In this document: positions 26,822 through 35,188 of the stretch, piece after piece
Numbering within the stretch: the stretch's first letter is position 1
Layout of the letters: every line of letters begins with the position of its first letter
Assembly (NCBI RefSeq): GCF_000336815.1
Contig: NZ_AOLG01000047.1
Span: forward strand, 18,676-82,675
DNA length: 64,000 bases
Reading direction: 5' to 3'
Origin: Haloferax prahovense DSM 18310
GTDB lineage: Archaea; Halobacteriota; Halobacteria; Halobacteriales; Haloferacaceae
Translations under genes and position numbers: made by a program
Notes under the pieces: model-generated
The model's database searches: none
What the model saw: the letters and a program-made list of their open reading frames with translations, nothing else
Told to the model about the DNA's origin: nothing

Positions 26822-26985
26822 AGACTGCAACTCCATCGGCATGCGTACCCGATGCCCGAGCCGTGCTCGGGTCGCGCACGTACCTTGGGTAGGTCGCCGT
26901 GTTGCATCAGAGGCCCAATTCCGGTGCCCCACAGCGCTATCCGGTGAATAACCAGGTCATTGCCCCTGCCCTGGTTACCGGCAAG
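26822..26985 (-). ncRNA. Candidate structured noncoding RNA
   Basis: A non-coding interval with three consecutive hairpins and a well-placed promoter. A GTATATAC box at 27006-27013 predicts transcription starting near 26983 on the minus strand. The first hairpin begins there: 26970-26977 pairs with 26949-26956, extended by CCGG/CCGG at 26978-26981 and 26941-26944. Hairpin 2 pairs 26930-26936 with 26895-26901. Hairpin 3 pairs 26864-26870 with 26854-26860, with a 3-nt loop. Only a 7-codon ORF starts in the first hairpin. I could not match it to SRP RNA, RNase P RNA or the known double H/ACA guide. The 3' end is uncertain. Confidence 0.45.
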
Positions 26986-26988
26986 AAT

Positions 26989-27013
26989 CTGTCCTCAGAG
27001 GACAGGTATATAC
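26989..27013 (-). promoter_or_regulatory. TATA box with adjacent 17-bp inverted repeat
   Basis: The palindromic GTATATAC box (27006-27013) directly adjoins a perfect inverted repeat, CTGTCCTC-A-GAGGACAG (26989-27005). For minus-strand transcription the repeat would cover roughly positions -20 to -5, a good place for a repressor. Confidence 0.5.
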
Positions 27014-27084
27014 TCTGCGATTCGATGCCACACGTTTAATCTGAAATATGTGTTTGTGTTCGAATTTCACAACAGACGATACGT

Positions 27085-27297
27085 CTAGCGTCGGTTCACC
27101 GCGGTGAACTCCTTGGCCCAGCGGCCCAGATACCACGTGAGGACCCCGCCGACGGCCAGGCCGGCGAGGAGCGCGATTGCGCTCTGAACGAGCGTCGCTC
27201 CGGCTTGGACGGCGACGAGCCCGGCCGACACGCCGACCAACAGAACGAATCCGATTTTGATTCGGTTGTTGGCGAGCCGCGTCTCCTCGTCGCTCAT
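27085..27297 (-). CDS. Small haloarchaeal membrane protein
   Basis: A 70-residue protein with a short charged N-terminus (SDEETRLANNRIK) and two likely membrane segments (about 15-32 and 37-58), ending in a basic tail with GRWAKEFTAVNRR. No family with known function was recognised. The start at 27297 (MSDEE) is preferred to an ATG five codons upstream because the MSDE start is typical of haloarchaeal genes; either is possible. Confidence 0.68.
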   Translation of the reverse strand: MSDEETRLANNRIKIGFVLLVGVSAGLVAVQAGATLVQSAIALLAGLAVGGVLTWYLGRWAKEFTAVNRR

Positions 27298-27412
27298 GCT
27301 GGAACCGACCATCGTTCCTCCGAAATCGCGCCGTGGGGCGGTTTTCGCGGCCGCGCGCGGAATCTATCGTCCATAGCAGTCCATTGGGTTGGGAGGGTTT
27401 GAAACCGGTGTC

Positions 27413-27988
27413 TCACTGGAACCCGCGGTCGACGCCGTCGGACTCGATGAGGTCGTCGAGGTCCGTGGACAGCAGTTCGTCAGCGTCGGCGAACTCGTCT
27501 GCGAGGTCGTCGAGGCGGTCGGGCCGGGCGTCGAACTCGTAGTCCATCGGGCCGAACGCCGGGCTTTCGAGCGCCTCCATCACGTCGGTGAAGAAGTCGT
27601 CGGCGGTGGTTGGCGTGTCGGCGTGGACTCTCACGGTCTCTTCGAGTCGCCGCGCCATCGATTCAGCCTGCGACTCGTCTTCGGGCGGTTGCTGGACGGC
27701 GAACCGGCCGGCGTCGTTCTCGCCGTCGTCGCCGCGCCGGCGCGGGAACAGCGGGTCGAGGTCGTCGTCGATGCGACGGGCGACGCGAGCGCCGACGCCG
27801 CGGACCTCGTAGGGGTTCTTCGCGTACGTCTTCAGTTGGTAGACACCGGCGTTCGGGTGGGCGAGAAAGAGGTCCTCACCGAGGCTCCGTCGCCGGGTGC
27901 CCGCGACGGCCCGCCACGCGTCGGGGTCGCGGCCACGGCCGTCTTCGACGACCTCCGAGAGGATGTCCTGCCAATCTCTGACGCGCAT
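27413..27988 (-). CDS. Conserved haloarchaeal hypothetical protein
   Basis: A 191-residue soluble acidic protein with no domain that I recognise. The N-terminal part contains RVRDWQDILSEVVEDGRGRD and a conserved-looking segment LGEDLFLAHPNAGVYQLKTYAKNPYEVRGVG. The C-terminal third is Asp/Glu-rich with SPAFGPMDYEFDARPD. An ATG at 28003 would add five residues. It is divergent from the Dna2-like gene, and the pair could share a control region of about 120 bp. Confidence 0.7.
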   Translation of the reverse strand: MRVRDWQDILSEVVEDGRGRDPDAWRAVAGTRRRSLGEDLFLAHPNAGVYQLKTYAKNPYEVRGVGARVARRIDDDLDPLFPRRRGDDGENDAGRFAVQQPPEDESQAESMARRLEETVRVHADTPTTADDFFTDVMEALESPAFGPMDYEFDARPDRLDDLADEFADADELLSTDLDDLIESDGVDRGFQ

Positions 27989-28110
27989 GGGTGGGCGTAC
28001 CATGCGGGAGAGAAAGAACGTGACGGTCGGGGAGAGTCACGCACGCGAACCGCCGCGGGGCTCACACCCCACCGACGGCTATTTGGCCGCGCCTCACCGA
28101 CGGTTCGGAC

Positions 28111-30765
28111 GTGAACCTTCGCGGTCCGCTCGTCGAGGTCGGCGAGCCGCGTGACGTCGAAACGAAGTACGGCGAGCGCTCGCTGGCGGAGGTGACGCTC
28201 CGCCCCGAGCGCGGGACCGGAGACCCCGTGACCGTCACCCTCTGGGGGAAGTGGACCCACGCCGCCGAACACGCCGAACCGGGGATGGACCTGCTCGTCA
28301 CCGACGCCGAGGAGTCCGAGTACCGCGGCGAGACGACCTATTCGACCGGCTCGGAGTCGTTCGTCGTCGTCGAACCCGACTTCCTCGTCGACGTGACCGA
28401 CATCCGCTCGTGGGTGCAGTGCTCGCGGATGTACTACCTGAACAAGCTCTCGGGTATCCCGCTGAACTACCCGGTGGTGAAAGGGACCATCGTCCACGAC
28501 GTGTTCGGCGACCTGCTCCGCGGCCGCGACCTCGACTCGTCCATCGACGAGCGCATCGACGAGCGCGGCCTCGAACTCGGCTTGCTCGGCCGCGAGGTCG
28601 ACGAGGTCGCGGACGAGGTCCGCCGCAACGCCGCCGCCATCGAGGGCTGGCTCTCGCAGGGCGTCCTCACCGACGAAGACGAGTGGCGCTCCGAGTACAC
28701 GCTCATCTCGCCGACGTTCGGCATCAAGGGCCGCGCCGACGCCCTCCGCCGGGGGTCGCCCGTCGAACTCAAGACCGGCAAGAACCTCAACCGCGACCCG
28801 CGGTTTCAGGACAAGATTCAGGCCGCCTCCTACGCGCTCATCCTCGAAGAGCGGGGCGTCCCGGTCGACACGGGGACGCTCCTCTACACCAAGAACACGA
28901 CGCTCGACCGCACCGAGGAGTCTGGCGACCTCTCGCCGGCGAAGGACTTCTCCATCGGCCGCGGCCTCCTCGAGTTCGTCGTCCGCACCCGCAACGAAAT
29001 CGCGGCGATGGAACACGACGCGTCGGTGCCGACCGGCTACGAGGTGAACTCGAAGTGCGAGTACTGCTTCGAGAAGGACACCTGCATGGTCGTCTCCGGC
29101 AGACTCGACCAGGAGTCGAAAGCCGGCGCAATCGGGAACCCGGTCCCCGAGGACGAACGCGACTACTTCGACCGCTTCTACCGCGCCGTCGAAGAAGAGC
29201 GCCGGGCGGTCCACAACGAATACCGAAAGCTCTGGGACCAGAGCGCCGAGGAGCGCGCCGACGACGACCGGGCGCTCATCGGCCTCGAACCCACCGGCCA
29301 GACCGAGCGCCCCGACGGCACGTGGGAACTCCGGGCGAAGCAGACCGACGACGCGGTGTCGAAGCTCCGCGCCGGCGACGTGGCGCTCGCCAGCGACGGC
29401 CACCCCGTCGAGGGGCACGCCGAACTCGCGCGCATCGTCGAACTCGGCGACGAGGTGGTCGTCACGACCGACGAACCCGTCCCGCTCCGCCGCCTCGACG
29501 TGTACCCCTCCGAACTCACCGTCGACCGCCTGCTCACCGCGCTCCACGACGCGGTGCTCAAGGGGTCGCCCGCCCGGAAAGACGTGCTGTTCGGCCGCCG
29601 CGACCCCGGGTTCTCGGACCGGTCTGTCGGCCGCACGTTCATCGACAACAACGACGCGCAGGACGACGCGGTGCGCCTCGCGGTCGACGCCGACGACCTC
29701 GCGCTCATCCACGGGCCGCCGGGGACGGGCAAGACCTACACCATCGCCCGGACCATCCGCGCGCTCGTCGAGGACGGCAACCGCGTCTTGCTTTCGGCCT
29801 TTACGAACCGCGCGGTTGACAACGCCCTCGAAGCTCTGCGCGACCAGGGGTTCGAGGATATTGTTCGTGTCGGAACCGAATCGGGCGTCCGCGAGGACAT
29901 GCAGGACGTTCGGCTCTCGCGGAGCGGCGACCCGAACGCGCTCGCCGCCGCTCTCCACGACGCGCCGGTCGTCGCCGCGACCACCGCCTCCTGCGGGTCG
30001 CGCGTGATGCGCGAGCAGTCGTTCGACGCGGCGCTCGTCGACGAGGCGTCACAGATAACCGAACCGGGGACGCTCGCCGCCGTCAACCTCGCCGACCGGT
30101 TCGTCCTCGTCGGCGACCACAAACAGCTTCCGCCGGTCGTCCGCGCCGAAAACGACCTCCAGAAATCGCTGTTCCAGCGACTCATCGAGACGTATCCCGA
30201 CGCCTCGGTCATGCTCGACCGGCAGTACCGCATGTCCCAGCGGATTCAGGCCTTTGCCTCCAAGGAGTTCTACGACGGCGCGCTCCGCCCGGCCACGGGC
30301 GCTGTCGCGTCTCAGCACCTCCGCGACCTCGGCGTCGACACCGCGGACCTCCCCGCCGAACTCGCGGACCAAGTCGCCTTCGTCGACCCCGACGGCCGGC
30401 GCGTCGGCAACACGAATCCCATCGAAGCCGACCGCGTGGCCGAGGTCGTCGCCGCCTACGAGGCCGCCGGCGTCGATACCGACGACATTGGCGTCATCGC
30501 GCCGTTCCGGGCGCAGGTCGCAGAAATCTCCCGGAGAACCGACGCGACCGTCGACACGGTCGACCGGTTCCAGGGCTCCTCGAAGGAGGTCATCGTCGTC
30601 TCCTTCGTCGCCACCGGCGACTTGGACGGCCCGCTGTTCGAGGACCACCGCCGCATCAACGTCGCGCTGACGCGGGCGAAAAAGGCGCTGTGTCTCGTCG
30701 GCGACGCCGACGCGCTCGAATCCGACCCGTTCTACGACCGGATGCTCGCGTGGGCGCGGCGGTAG
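28111..30765 (+). CDS. Dna2-like nuclease-helicase
   Basis: An 884-residue DNA-processing enzyme. An N-terminal OB-like region (about 1-85) precedes a RecB/Cas4-type nuclease with an Fe-S cluster: Cys104 (WVQCSRMYY) and the later cluster CEYCFEKDTC (near 316-326). Nuclease residues lie in FGIKGRADAL and PVELKTGKN. A superfamily 1 helicase follows, with Walker A GPPGTGKT (near 535), DEASQ, GDHKQLPP, RMSQRIQ and a C-terminal VDRFQGSSKEVIVVS plus NVALTRAKK. Relatives act in Okazaki-fragment processing and end resection. The start is GTG at 28111, with GGCTATTTGG about 28-37 bp upstream. Convergent with lhr. Confidence 0.9.
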   Translation: MNLRGPLVEVGEPRDVETKYGERSLAEVTLRPERGTGDPVTVTLWGKWTHAAEHAEPGMDLLVTDAEESEYRGETTYSTGSESFVVVEPDFLVDVTDIRSWVQCSRMYYLNKLSGIPLNYPVVKGTIVHDVFGDLLRGRDLDSSIDERIDERGLELGLLGREVDEVADEVRRNAAAIEGWLSQGVLTDEDEWRSEYTLISPTFGIKGRADALRRGSPVELKTGKNLNRDPRFQDKIQAASYALILEERGVPVDTGTLLYTKNTTLDRTEESGDLSPAKDFSIGRGLLEFVVRTRNEIAAMEHDASVPTGYEVNSKCEYCFEKDTCMVVSGRLDQESKAGAIGNPVPEDERDYFDRFYRAVEEERRAVHNEYRKLWDQSAEERADDDRALIGLEPTGQTERPDGTWELRAKQTDDAVSKLRAGDVALASDGHPVEGHAELARIVELGDEVVVTTDEPVPLRRLDVYPSELTVDRLLTALHDAVLKGSPARKDVLFGRRDPGFSDRSVGRTFIDNNDAQDDAVRLAVDADDLALIHGPPGTGKTYTIARTIRALVEDGNRVLLSAFTNRAVDNALEALRDQGFEDIVRVGTESGVREDMQDVRLSRSGDPNALAAALHDAPVVAATTASCGSRVMREQSFDAALVDEASQITEPGTLAAVNLADRFVLVGDHKQLPPVVRAENDLQKSLFQRLIETYPDASVMLDRQYRMSQRIQAFASKEFYDGALRPATGAVASQHLRDLGVDTADLPAELADQVAFVDPDGRRVGNTNPIEADRVAEVVAAYEAAGVDTDDIGVIAPFRAQVAEISRRTDATVDTVDRFQGSSKEVIVVSFVATGDLDGPLFEDHRRINVALTRAKKALCLVGDADALESDPFYDRMLAWARR

Positions 30766-30822
30766 GACGCTCGCCCGCGACCCCGGTCTCTGCCCCGGCC
30801 CCGGCCTCGTACCCGGACCCCG

Positions 30823-33588
30823 TCAGTCCACGTCGATGCCGAGGTCCGCCTCGTCGTCGCCGATTTCGGCCTTGACGCGCTCGTGGAACTCCCGGAGCGC
30901 CGCGCTCTCGTCTTCGGCGAGGACCACGTCGCTCGCGGTCAGCGTGGCGAGGCCGAACGCCCGGGGCGTCGGCGACGAGACCTGGTGGCCGACCACGTCT
31001 ACGTCGCCCGCCCGAATCGCCGCAACCGCGTCCTCGATGGCGGCGAGGTTCAGTTTGTCTTCGAGAAGCTCGCGGTAGGTCTCTTCCATCACGGCGAACT
31101 CGTCGAGGTCCTGCGCGAACGACAGCAGCATCTCCGAGGAGACCTGCTGTTGGGCGGCGGACTTCTCGTAGCCCTTGTAGCGCTTGAGAATCATGAGCGA
31201 GCGCGTCGCGTTGATTCGGAAGTAGCGTTTCAGGAGGTCGGTCCCGTCGAGAGCGGCCCGCAGGTCGTCCTCGACTTCCTCGGGCGTCAGGTCGCGGAGG
31301 ACGCCCGCAAGGTCGACTTTGCGGTTGAGCGGCATCGAGAGCGAAAAGCCGTTGTCGGCGACCGCGACCTGCACGTTCGCGTTCGTCCGGCGGGCCGCGT
31401 GGTACGCGAGGAGCCGCGAGAGGCCGTCGTTGAACCGCCGGCCGTAGGTGCAGTGGACGTAGAAGTGCCGGCGGTAGGTGTCGCGGTCGAGTTCGGTCTC
31501 GACGACGAATCTGTCGGGGGTCGCCACGCTCTCGGGACCGGCGTATCTGACCTGCTCGTCGAACATCCGCGTGACGGCGCGGACGCTGTTCTCGTCGAGC
31601 GGGAACTCCCGGAGCCACGACCTGACGGCGGGCGCGCCGCCGGCGTCGAGTCGGTCCACGAGGTCGGCCTGAAACGCGGCGAGTTCGCGGCCGAGGTCGT
31701 ACGAAAGCGGCAGGCGTTCGGAGAACCACGAGGGGACCGTCGGGCGCTGTGCGGTGCGGTCGACGTACACCTTCGACCCGCGGCGGTAGCGGTACGCGAA
31801 GTGGTCGCCGCCGAGGACGAACACGTCGCCTTTCTCCAGCGTGTCGAGGTAGCCCTCGTCGAGCGTGCCGACCCACTGGTCGGCCCCGCGGACCAACACG
31901 TCGCAGGTAAAGGAGTCCGGAATCGTGCCGATGTTGGTCATGTAGATGACGCGGGCCATCCGACCGCGTTTGCCGATGAGGTGCTCGCCGACGGGGTACT
32001 CCTCGTAGTGGTGCTCGCCGTCCGGCGGGTCGTTGGTGTCGCGCCAGATTTTCGCGTAGACGTTCTTGTCTTCGAGGCCGTCGTAGTCGGCGGTGAGATA
32101 GCGGAACAGGCGCTCGAAGTCGTCGTCCGAGAAGTTCCGATACGGGTAGGCCCGCCGGAGCGTCTCGCGCAGTTCCGACTCGGGGCGAATCGCGTTGATG
32201 GCCATCCCGTACACCTGCTGGGCGGCCACGTCGAAGGCGTTCTCGGGGATGAACCCCCGGTCGACGAAGCCCGACTCGGCCTTCGAGAGCATCACCGCGC
32301 ACTCGACGAGTTCGTCCCTGTCGAGAGCGATGACGCGACCCTCGACCGTCTGGCCGAGCTGGTGGCCCGCGCGGCCGACCCGCTGGAGGAGCGCGGCGAC
32401 GGATTTGGGAGAGCCGACCTGTACCACGAGGTCGATGTGGGGCATGTCGATGCCGAGTTCGAGGCTCGTGGAGGTGGTGACCACGCGCAGCTCGCCGGCC
32501 TTTAGCTTCGACTCTATCTCCTGTCTGCGCTCTTTCGAGAGGCTCCCGTGGTGACAACCCGAGTTCGATTCGTCGATGTCGTCGAATCCCTCGCGGAGGT
32601 TGTGGAGGACGCGCTCCGCGCCCGACCGCGTGTTGGTGAACACGAGCGTGTTCGTGTGCGAGGCGACGAGGTCGTGCAGGCGGTCGTAAAATCGGCTCTG
32701 GACCTCGCTTCGGGGCGTCCGAATCAGGTCGTCGGTCGGACACTCCAGTTGCACGTCGAAGTCGCGGACGAACCGCGTGTCGACGAGTTCGTAGTCGCGG
32801 GGCTCGCCGTTCTCGCCGTCCTCGCGGCCGACGAGGAACTCCGCGACCGTGTCGAGGGGCTCGACGGTGGCCGAACAGCCGATGCGCGTCGGCGACGACT
32901 CGGCCAGGTCCTCCAGTCGCTCTAACGACACCGACAGATGGGTGCCGCGTTTGTTCTCCGCGAGGCTGTGAATCTCGTCGACGACGACGTACTCGACGGT
33001 TCGGAGCTTCTCTTTGAACTTCGGCGAGTTGAGCAGAATTGCCAGCGTCTCGGGCGTCGTGTTGAGTATGTGCGGCGTCTCCGAGAGCATCTTCTGGCGG
33101 TCCGCCGAGGAGGTGTCGCCGTGGCGGATGGCGTGTCTGATATCCACCGTCTCCCCGCGGTCGGCGACGATGTCGGCGATACCCTCTAACGGCTCGGTCA
33201 GATTCCGGTGGATGTCGTTGGCGAGCGACTTCAGCGGCGAGACGTAGAGGCAGTACACCGAGTTGTCGAGGCCGTCAGGCGACTCGCGCTCCCGGCGGAA
33301 CAGCTCGTTGATGATGGCCGTGAAGGAGGCGAGCGTCTTTCCCGACCCCGTCGGCGCGCAGATGAGGGCGTTGTCGCCGTCGTGGATGCGCGGGATGGCC
33401 CCGCGCTGGGGCGGAGTGAAAAAGCCGCCGTTGCCGGGGACGAACTCCCCGAACCGGTCGACCCACCACTCCTGGACGGCGGGCTCCAACAGGTCGAGTA
33501 CGTCCTCGTCGGCGACCGTCACCGACTCGGGGTCGAACTCGTAGTCGCCGCCTCTCGACGCGAGAAGCGAGCGGCCGCGCCGGGTCAT
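30823..33588 (-). CDS. lhr: Lhr-type superfamily 2 DNA helicase
   Basis: A 921-residue ATP-dependent 3'-5' helicase linked to DNA repair. The Q-motif region precedes Walker A APTGSGKT (78-85). Walker B is VVDEIHSLAENKRGTH, followed by SATVEPLD. The second RecA domain shows TNTRSGAERVLHNL and LVVQVGSPKSVAALLQRVGRAGH. The remaining C-terminal part (about 430-921) is the winged-helix and Lhr-core region. The ATG at 33588 gives the family N-terminus; the longer open frame extends into the neighbouring promoter region. It converges with the Dna2-like gene and is divergent from the hydrolase at 33683. Confidence 0.93.
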   Translation of the reverse strand: MTRRGRSLLASRGGDYEFDPESVTVADEDVLDLLEPAVQEWWVDRFGEFVPGNGGFFTPPQRGAIPRIHDGDNALICAPTGSGKTLASFTAIINELFRRERESPDGLDNSVYCLYVSPLKSLANDIHRNLTEPLEGIADIVADRGETVDIRHAIRHGDTSSADRQKMLSETPHILNTTPETLAILLNSPKFKEKLRTVEYVVVDEIHSLAENKRGTHLSVSLERLEDLAESSPTRIGCSATVEPLDTVAEFLVGREDGENGEPRDYELVDTRFVRDFDVQLECPTDDLIRTPRSEVQSRFYDRLHDLVASHTNTLVFTNTRSGAERVLHNLREGFDDIDESNSGCHHGSLSKERRQEIESKLKAGELRVVTTSTSLELGIDMPHIDLVVQVGSPKSVAALLQRVGRAGHQLGQTVEGRVIALDRDELVECAVMLSKAESGFVDRGFIPENAFDVAAQQVYGMAINAIRPESELRETLRRAYPYRNFSDDDFERLFRYLTADYDGLEDKNVYAKIWRDTNDPPDGEHHYEEYPVGEHLIGKRGRMARVIYMTNIGTIPDSFTCDVLVRGADQWVGTLDEGYLDTLEKGDVFVLGGDHFAYRYRRGSKVYVDRTAQRPTVPSWFSERLPLSYDLGRELAAFQADLVDRLDAGGAPAVRSWLREFPLDENSVRAVTRMFDEQVRYAGPESVATPDRFVVETELDRDTYRRHFYVHCTYGRRFNDGLSRLLAYHAARRTNANVQVAVADNGFSLSMPLNRKVDLAGVLRDLTPEEVEDDLRAALDGTDLLKRYFRINATRSLMILKRYKGYEKSAAQQQVSSEMLLSFAQDLDEFAVMEETYRELLEDKLNLAAIEDAVAAIRAGDVDVVGHQVSSPTPRAFGLATLTASDVVLAEDESAALREFHERVKAEIGDDEADLGIDVD

Positions 33589-33682
33589 TACCTCGGGGTT
33601 AGCCTGCGCGGGTATGAGGGTTGTGCCCGCGGCCGAGCCAGCGGGCGCAAGGACTAACGCCGCCGCCGTGGTATCTCGGCGC

Positions 33683-34429
33683 ATGCGCGTCACGTTCCTC
33701 GGCACCGGTAGTGCGATGCCCGTCACCGGCCGCGCCCAGACCGGGCTCCTCCTCGAATCGGACAGCAACGCCCTCCTCGTGGACTGCGGGTCGGGCGTCC
33801 TCGCCCGACTCGCGGAGACGGAGGTCGGCTACGAGGGCGTCTCGTCTGTCCTCCTCACGCACCACCACCTCGACCACGTGTCGGACCTGATGGCGCTCGT
33901 AAAGGCCCGGTGGCTCGCCGGACAGGACCGCCTCGAAATCGTCGGCCCGGAAGGGACCGAGGACCTCGTCGAGGGGCTGTTCGACGTTCACGACTACCTA
34001 AAGGGACGCCTCGACGTGCAGATTCGGGAGGTCGGGCCGACCGAGTTCGGCGTCGCCGGCTTCGACGTGATGGGGTTCGAGGTCCGCCACTCGATGCCGA
34101 CGCTCGCCTACCGCTTCAGCAACGAGCGGGGCGAGGCTGACTTCGTCTTCTCGGGGGACACCGAGGCGTTCTCCGCCCTCGGCGACTTCGCCGACGGCGC
34201 GAGCGTCCTCGCGCACGACTGCTCGTTCCCCGACGACGTGGACGTGTCGAACCATCCGACGCCGTCGCAGGTTGGCGAGGCGCTCGCCGGCTGTGACATC
34301 GATTCGGTCTACCTGACGCACCTCTACCCGCACGCCGACCGCGTCACCGACGACCTCCGGGCGAGCGTGAGCGAACAGTTCGACGGCGAGGTCCGGGTCG
34401 CAAAAGACGGCTTGGTCGTCGAACTCTGA
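33683..34429 (+). CDS. RNase Z-like metallo-beta-lactamase hydrolase
   Basis: A 248-residue beta-lactamase-fold metal hydrolase. It begins RVTFLGTGSAMPVTGRAQTG, then has the metal motif H60-x-H62-x-D64-H65 in LLTHHHLDHVSD, further ligands in EVRHSMP, FSGDTEAF and a C-terminal YLTHLYPHAD. The sequence resembles ribonuclease Z and related phosphodiesterases, but the exosite arm of true tRNA RNase Z is not evident, so the substrate is open. The ATG at 33683 begins the first beta strand. It converges with the ipk gene (12 bp apart). Confidence 0.85.
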   Translation: MRVTFLGTGSAMPVTGRAQTGLLLESDSNALLVDCGSGVLARLAETEVGYEGVSSVLLTHHHLDHVSDLMALVKARWLAGQDRLEIVGPEGTEDLVEGLFDVHDYLKGRLDVQIREVGPTEFGVAGFDVMGFEVRHSMPTLAYRFSNERGEADFVFSGDTEAFSALGDFADGASVLAHDCSFPDDVDVSNHPTPSQVGEALAGCDIDSVYLTHLYPHADRVTDDLRASVSEQFDGEVRVAKDGLVVEL

Positions 34430-34441
34430 GTTCGAGTCCGA

Positions 34442-35188
34442 TTACTCTCCGCGGATGACGGTCCCGGGCGACTCGCCGGCGACGAACGCCGACAGCCCCT
34501 CGGGGCCGAAGACGTGCGCCGGCGCGCCGAGCGCGAGCAGTTTTCTGACCTTCGCGGCCATCCCGCCGGTCACGTCGGTCGACTCCGACCCGCCGAGCGC
34601 GTCGGCCGCGTCCGCGAACGCCGTAATCTCGGGAATCACGTCGCCGTCGGCGTCGAGGACGCCGGGGACGGTCGAACAGAGTCCGACGCGGTCCGCGCCG
34701 AGTCCGGACGCGAGCGACACCACGAGGTCGTCGCCGCTGACGATAGTCGCGCCCTTGCCCGCGTGCGCGATGACATCACCGTGGAGGACCGGGACGAAGC
34801 CCTCGTCGAGCATCGTCTCGGTCGCCGCGAGGGGAAGCGATAGCGAGCCGTCGGCCTCGCGCGCGCCGACCGAAAGCGGGTGGACCGGCAGGGCCGAGAC
34901 GCCGCGGTCGGCGAGGGCGTCGAGGACGGCGTCGTTGAGTCGCTTCATCGCGTCGTGGATGGCGCGCACGCCGCGGGCGTCGTGGCTTCCGGACTCCGAG
35001 GAGACGCCGTGTTCGGCGGCGTGGTGGTGGCCGAAGCTCCCGCCGCCGTGGACGACGACGACGCGGCCCGACTCGGCGAGGGTCGCGACTGCGTCCGCCG
35101 CGGCCGCCAGCCCCGCCTCGTCCACCGTCTCCGGTTCGTCCTTGTCGGTGACGACGCTCCCACCGAGTTTGAGGACGACGAGGCTCAC
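34442..35188 (-). CDS. Isopentenyl phosphate kinase
   Basis: A 248-residue amino acid kinase-fold enzyme that phosphorylates isopentenyl phosphate to isopentenyl diphosphate, the last step of the archaeal mevalonate route to lipid precursors. Motifs are VVLKLGGSVVTDK at the N-terminus, VVVHGGGSFGHHHAAEHG with the catalytic histidine among 54-56, GDVIAHAGKGATIVSGDD, and DVTGGMAAKV. The start is GTG at 35188, which overlaps the mevalonate kinase stop as GTGA; no ATG fits the conserved N-terminus. Coupled translation with the preceding gene is therefore likely. Confidence 0.93.
   Translation of the reverse strand: MSLVVLKLGGSVVTDKDEPETVDEAGLAAAADAVATLAESGRVVVVHGGGSFGHHHAAEHGVSSESGSHDARGVRAIHDAMKRLNDAVLDALADRGVSALPVHPLSVGAREADGSLSLPLAATETMLDEGFVPVLHGDVIAHAGKGATIVSGDDLVVSLASGLGADRVGLCSTVPGVLDADGDVIPEITAFADAADALGGSESTDVTGGMAAKVRKLLALGAPAHVFGPEGLSAFVAGESPGTVIRGE

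Noticed and set aside
26822..26985. Assignment of the structured region as SRP RNA, RNase P RNA or the known double-hairpin H/ACA guide
   Set aside because: Length and conserved sequence blocks do not fit SRP or RNase P RNA, and pocket sequences do not complement the expected 23S targets. Left unassigned.
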